From Bacillota bacterium (lineage in GTDB: Bacteria > Bacillota > Negativicutes > Sporomusales > Sporomusaceae), in NCBI GenBank assembly GCA_023443285.1, contig JAEZVB010000032.1, positions 1-27,879 on the forward strand: DNA of 27,879 bases, written 5' to 3'. This document shows, piece after piece, positions 24,248 to 27,879 of this stretch; position 1 is the first letter of the stretch, and each line of letters opens with the position of its first letter. Both the position numbers and the translations under genes were made by a program. The notes beneath the pieces are model-generated. The model was given only the letters and a program-made list of their open reading frames with translations, was not told the DNA's origin and made no database searches.

Positions 24248-25150
24248 ATGAAAAAATTATTTTTATTTTTCACAGCAGTTATTGCTATTACCCTTTTTAT
24301 GTCATTTCAGTCGGAAGTTAAAGCGGCCTCTACGTGACGTCTTAATATACCTCCCGGTTCGGTTGAGGTGATAGCATTAACTAGAGTTTATAAGGTTGGG
24401 GAAGCATTTCGCACTAGCGATGTAGGCATGCATATTTATTATGCTAAAAATCGTTCTAACTATCATGGACATAAAGAGTTAAAGTACTGGGCCAATGGAG
24501 TACCAATTGCAGAGGGTTACATATTTAAAACTCCTGGTAAAAAGACGATCACTATAAAATATCAGGGTAAGCAAGGTCAATATGATTTGCAGGTTTTTCC
24601 TGCTAACCTCAGCTCTAATATCAAAGAATGCTATATACTAAACGCTCCCCCAGAGTTTTCGTATAGACAAACATTAGACGTATTTGACCCTTCTGATATT
24701 ACAGTAAGATGTGTTTATACCAATGGTGCCTATGATGACTTTAGAGCGAGCGACTTAGAGTTTTATGCTAACGGTGTTAAACTATCTAAAGGATATAAAT
24801 TTAAAGAAGCTGGCAATAAAAACTTTGTCATTCGATTAGGAAACTACAGTATTAAACAAACAATAACAGTAGTTCCTACCTTCGATAAGGCTGTAAGTCG
24901 TTATGAGCTTTTAAGTCAACCTGACCAAACCAAATATAGAGTTGGCGAAGCTTTTCATACCTGCCAATATACTGTTAGATGTTACTTTGAAGACAATACT
25001 ACAGAGGATTATAGTGGTGACCAGCTTGATATAACTGCCAATGGCGTACAGATGCATGAAAACTATGTCTTTGTTAGTCCAGGGGACAAGAAAATTGTTA
25101 TATCTCTTGGCGGTTTTAGGAAAACTTCAACTCTAACAGTAGAAAAGTAA
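24248..25150 (+). pseudogene. Secreted Ig-like-repeat protein interrupted by an in-frame TGA
   Basis: GGAGG at 24236-24240 precedes an ATG at 24248 that opens a clear signal peptide (MKKLFLFFTAVIAITLFMS, then a VKAAS cleavage region). Codon 30 (24335-24337) is TGA. The same frame then runs open for 270 codons to 25150. The rest contains three related repeats of about 75-90 residues, each with a YKVGEAF- or YRVGEAF-like start, a Y/W-ANGV segment, an EGYIFKTPGKKTI- or ENYVFVSPGDKKI-like strand and a closing beta strand; they resemble bacterial Ig-like surface domains. Without readthrough only the signal peptide is made; a GTG at 24368 lacks a ribosome site. A point nonsense mutation is the simplest reading. 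There is no known partner gene. Confidence 0.75.
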
Positions 25151-25166
25151 AAAATTCAGCATACTG

Positions 25167-25231
25167 AGTGGACGTTCCTTTTTAGGTACCATAACATTTG
25201 ATGGTCACAAGATGGGAGCGTCCCCCGATGT
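25167..25231. repeat. Diverged copy of the 77-bp repeat, copy 3
   Basis: GGACGTTCCT, then TAACATTTGATGGTCACAAG and GAGCGTCCCC align with the core of the 77-bp repeat, with several substitutions. The outer left boundary is not conserved. Confidence 0.65.
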
Positions 25232-25444
25232 TTCACTAGCATAAGTTTGCCGAAACTGCAAGCTTATGCTTAATTTTTGTGTGCTAACTGATAAGTCAAG
25301 TATTGATACAGGTTTGTATTGTATTTTGGGTGAAAATGTATTATTATAAGTATAAATGATAAGGAGTATTAATATTAACTAATATTTTACTTGATACAAT
25401 AATGGGTTTAGCGACATGGGTCGAATAATAGGATGGTGATATGA

Positions 25445-26923
25445 GTGATCAGTTTTTTTCAGAAAAAGACTCCTTGCGATGAAGCTGTTTGCATTTTGAA
25501 AAATGTTGAAGAACGCTTGCAAGGAAAGTCAAATGTGTTTGATGGTTTAAAAATTGAGTACCCTATACATAAGCGGATGTTCACTCAATTTGAAAAATTG
25601 TTAAATAGTGAAGAGAAAATGTCGGATTCTTGTAAACGCATGTTATCGACAGTGTCTTCTTTAAGTGAATTTGATGTAAAAATGACTCATTCAGCATATG
25701 AATTATCGCATTTTGCAAGGCAAATGGCTTTATTAAGTGAGTCTAATCTAGCTATTGTCGAAGAAATTACGGCAAGTATGAATGACGTGAATGATACTGT
25801 GGAGCAGACGTCGCGTAAAATGCTGAACCTGTCAAATGCCTCTAATGTATTAATAAAAAAGAATGATGAAAGCTTGGCGCAAGTTGATGAATTAGTGCAA
25901 TTGAAAGAGCATGTAGTAGAAGATACACAACGGATGAGTCTGCAAATTGAAGAACTTACGACAATGACAGAGCGCATTAGCGAAATTGTGAACGGGGTGG
26001 CAGCTATTGCAGAACAGACTAATTTGTTAGCGTTGAATGCTTCAATCGAAGCTGCTAGGGCTGGTGAAATGGGTCGAGGATTTGCAGTTGTAGCCGAGGA
26101 AATCCGAAAGCTTGCAGATAGTACAAAAGAAAACCTGCAAAATATGAGAGGGTTTGTAACTAATATTCAACTGGCGGCACATGGTGGGAAAGCAAGTTTG
26201 CTTAATACGTTAAGTTCAACTAATCTAATGAATGAAAAGCTTGATACCATTTCGGGGACTATTCACGAAAATGTCGAAATGTTAAAACATACAGTGGCCG
26301 ATGTCAATGATATTTCACATTTAATGCTTAACGTTAAAGAATCAGCGCAACAAGTAAATCAAGCGATGACTATGTCGGCTGCTGATGCGGAGAAACTACA
26401 TGGCATGACTCAGGACATACATAAGGATGCTGTTGAGAGCCAAGAAAACGCAAAACACATCTCGCGAATTGATACAGAGCTAAGTGAAGTAGTTCGTGAA
26501 ATGGTTGCAGCATTAAATGGAGGAATTCACTCCATCTCTAATCAAGATTTATTGGCGAATTTAAACAAGGCAAAAGAAGCTCACGGGAATTGGGTGAAAA
26601 ATCTTAAACGAATTGTTGAAGAAATGAAAACCTACCCTCTTCAAACTGATTCTAAACGCTGCGCATTTGGACATTTCTATCATTCGATTACGATGGATAA
26701 CCCAGAAGTGAAAACAGAGTGGGCTTCTATTGACGCAATCCATGAGCAATTTCATAAGATCGGAGATAAAGTCATAGAAGCTGTGCGAAACTCAGATGAA
26801 AGTGCAGCAAGAAATTACCTCCAAGACACAGAACGCTTGTCAATACAAATATTTGAGAAAATTGACAATACTATTCGTATTATCGAAAGAAAGAATCAGT
26901 TAGGAGAAGAAGTGCTGAGATAG
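25445..26923 (+). CDS. Soluble methyl-accepting chemotaxis protein with C-terminal CZB zinc-binding domain
   Basis: 492 residues, no membrane helix. The start is a GTG at 25445; an ATG at 25441 with a similar ribosome site is in another frame and stops after 13 codons. The MISFFQKKTPCDEAVCILKNVEERLQGK N-terminus is typical of a family of cytoplasmic receptors. The signalling hairpin tip is IAEQTNLLALNASIEAARAGEMGRGFAVVAEEIRKLAD. The C-terminal ~115 residues form a CZB domain. Its 3-His/1-Cys zinc site is visible as H380 (AHGNW), C406 (KRCAFGHFY), H433 and H437 (IHEQFHKIG). CZB receptors such as TlpD are known to respond to zinc or hypochlorous acid through the zinc-bound Cys, so a metal or oxidant stimulus is inferred. 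It is the last gene before the second direct repeat. Confidence 0.93.
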   Translation: MISFFQKKTPCDEAVCILKNVEERLQGKSNVFDGLKIEYPIHKRMFTQFEKLLNSEEKMSDSCKRMLSTVSSLSEFDVKMTHSAYELSHFARQMALLSESNLAIVEEITASMNDVNDTVEQTSRKMLNLSNASNVLIKKNDESLAQVDELVQLKEHVVEDTQRMSLQIEELTTMTERISEIVNGVAAIAEQTNLLALNASIEAARAGEMGRGFAVVAEEIRKLADSTKENLQNMRGFVTNIQLAAHGGKASLLNTLSSTNLMNEKLDTISGTIHENVEMLKHTVADVNDISHLMLNVKESAQQVNQAMTMSAADAEKLHGMTQDIHKDAVESQENAKHISRIDTELSEVVREMVAALNGGIHSISNQDLLANLNKAKEAHGNWVKNLKRIVEEMKTYPLQTDSKRCAFGHFYHSITMDNPEVKTEWASIDAIHEQFHKIGDKVIEAVRNSDESAARNYLQDTERLSIQIFEKIDNTIRIIERKNQLGEEVLR

Positions 26924-27054
26924 GTATCAAAATACAATGGCTACTTCTTACCCCAAAAGATAGGCTAAGGTTAGCATTGGTTTGCCTGAGTTAATAAGGT
27001 ATTGATGATTGGCGAGGAATGGCAGTCACAGAAACCCGGGGCGAAATAAGAAAA

Positions 27055-27122
27055 CGAGATTGCCGCGCTGCGCTCGCAATGACTAAAAAACCGGTCATTG
27101 CAAGCGCAGCGAAGCAATCTCG
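27055..27122. repeat. Inverted repeat within direct repeat copy B
   Basis: 68 nt; CGAGATTGC and GCAATCTCG ends, core CTGCGCTCGCAATGAC with GTCATTGCAAGCGCAG. Relative to copy A one base pair is switched from G-C to C-G. Confidence 0.75.
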
Positions 27123-27136
27123 TCTTTATTCTTTCC

Positions 27137-27181
27137 GGCAGATTAACAACAGGCAGAGCAAAAACCCGCTGTTAATCTGCC
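27137..27181 (-). terminator. Hairpin just after the aminotransferase gene
   Basis: GGCAGATTAACA (27137-27148) and TGTTAATCTGCC (27170-27181) form a perfect 12-bp stem, 10 nt past the stop on the - strand. There is no clean T run after it, so a terminator role is likely but not certain. Copy A has a damaged version. Confidence 0.5.
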
Positions 27182-27191
27182 TCAACATTTT

Positions 27192-27879
27192 CTATCGACG
27201 GCTCTTAATAAACTTCTCGATTCTCTCCAGTGCTTGTGAGAGGTTGCTGATTGAAGAAGCGTAGGAGCAGCGGATATAGCCCTCGCCGCTTTCGCCAAAG
27301 GCATCGCCGGGGACTACCGCCACTTTTTCGGCTTTTAACAGTTCTTCGGCGAACTGCAGTGAGGTCAGGCCAGTTTCTTTGATCGATGGGAAGATATAGA
27401 AGGCACCTTTGGGTTCAAAGCATTTGAGACCCATTTGGTGTAGGCCACCCATCATTAATTGGCGGCGGCAGTTGTATTCGGCCACCATGCTTTCCATTTT
27501 TTCTTTGCCATGACGGAGCGCTTCGATGGCGCCAAGCTGAGCGGTAATGGGGGCGCAGAGCATGGTGTACTGGTGAATTTTGTTCATGGCTCCGATAAAG
27601 TCAGGATTAGATAAGGCATAGCCGATCCGCCAGCCTGTCATGGCATAGGCTTTGGAAAAGCCGTTTAGCAAAATAGTGCGGTCGCGCATGTCAGGTAAAC
27701 TGGCAAAGCAGGTGTGTGTGCCCTGATATGTCAAATCAGCATAAATTTCATCAGAAATAACAATCAAATCATGCTTTTTGGCAAATTGGGCGATTTCTAA
27801 CAACTCTTTCTTAGGCATAATGGCGCCGGTAGGGTTGTTGGGATAGCCGATTAAGAGGATCTTGGTGCGTGGGGTTACC
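27192..27879 (-). CDS. PLP-dependent class I/II aminotransferase, 5' end outside window
   Basis: The frame is open to the right edge, so only the C-terminal ~228 residues are here. The visible region starts TPRTKILLIGYPNNPTGAIM, the conserved NPTG substrate and cofactor segment. It continues with VISDEIYADLTYQG (the Asp that contacts the pyridine nitrogen), LLNGFSKAYAMTGWRIGYA (the Lys that forms the Schiff base with PLP) and GYIRCSYASS (the Arg that binds the substrate carboxylate). It transfers amino groups between an amino acid and a 2-oxo acid in the cytosol; an aromatic/aspartate-type AAT-I specificity is common for such proteins but not decidable here. The last 30 codons, including the stop, belong to the large direct repeat. 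Confidence 0.92.
   Translation of the reverse strand, partial: VTPRTKILLIGYPNNPTGAIMPKKELLEIAQFAKKHDLIVISDEIYADLTYQGTHTCFASLPDMRDRTILLNGFSKAYAMTGWRIGYALSNPDFIGAMNKIHQYTMLCAPITAQLGAIEALRHGKEKMESMVAEYNCRRQLMMGGLHQMGLKCFEPKGAFYIFPSIKETGLTSLQFAEELLKAEKVAVVPGDAFGESGEGYIRCSYASSISNLSQALERIEKFIKSRR

Larger units (their letters stand above)
26973..27281. repeat. Large direct repeat, copy B (309 bp), overlapping the aminotransferase 3' end
   Basis: Same-orientation counterpart of 19378-19685. Its right part is the native 3' end of the aminotransferase gene (27192-27281). The left part contains two inverted repeats (27055-27122 and 27137-27181). Confidence 0.85.

Noticed and set aside
24335..24369. Selenocysteine insertion at the in-frame TGA
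   Set aside because: The hairpin spacing fits, but the bulge geometry differs from known SelB-bound elements, the residue lies at a signal-peptide cleavage region, and Ig-like repeat proteins are not known selenoproteins. A nonsense mutation is simpler; kept only as a finding to test.
27019..27264. + strand 81-residue frame
   Set aside because: It crosses the 68-nt hairpin and the opposite strand of the aminotransferase; the ATTGCGAGC repeat commonly gives spurious frames of this type.
18300..27281. Prophage or classical integrative element
   Set aside because: No integrase, recombinase, capsid, terminase or conjugation gene is present between the direct repeats.

Overview
The window looks like a chromosomal segment of an anaerobic, motile, diderm Firmicute, most like the Negativicutes/Sporomusaceae (Sporomusa or Pelosinus type). 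This is an inference from gene content: an [FeFe]-hydrogenase-like sensor, several chemoreceptors, an HD-GYP protein, sigma-54 regulation and a betaine-type carrier. Strong Shine-Dalgarno sites and frequent GTG/TTG starts agree. No rRNA or tRNA gene, CRISPR array or integrase was seen.

Positions 1-8.4 kb carry mostly metabolic genes. A + strand operon holds a partial M20 amidohydrolase, a pyridoxal-kinase-like enzyme and an ECF transporter S component, which together suggest vitamin B6 salvage. A DUF134 metal-type regulator with a perfect 20-bp palindrome at its promoter follows, then a cupin, an HD-GYP protein (- strand), an M29 aminopeptidase, a DEAD-box RNA helicase (- strand, long leader) and an HD nucleotidase-like protein. 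Strong hairpin terminators separate most units, several of them bidirectional.

Positions 8.4-15.6 kb form a signalling block. A membrane histidine kinase with five PAS domains overlaps by 4 nt the gene of its NtrC-type sigma-54 activator (- strand). Divergent from them is a soluble protein in which two ferredoxin clusters, an [FeFe]-hydrogenase H-cluster domain and a further 4Fe-4S domain are fused to a chemoreceptor signalling domain. It is a probable H2 or redox chemoreceptor and the most interesting gene here. A nucleobase permease (NCS2) and an S58 (DmpA-type) peptidase follow as a transport/hydrolysis pair.

Positions 18-27.3 kb are accessory, by eye richer in A+T, and full of repeats. 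They hold a DUF6680-like membrane protein, a BCCT carrier, a membrane MCP, a 5'-truncated tatA, a secreted Ig-like-repeat protein broken by an in-frame TGA, and a soluble MCP with a zinc-binding CZB domain. About 308 bp is directly repeated at 19378-19685 and 26973-27281. The second copy is the 3' end and downstream flank of a PLP aminotransferase that runs off the right edge; the first is a detached remnant of that 3' end. The BCCT-to-CZB-MCP segment therefore lies between direct repeats. Two dispersed families, a 77-bp REP/MITE-like unit and a terminator-like hairpin, are scattered through the same region.
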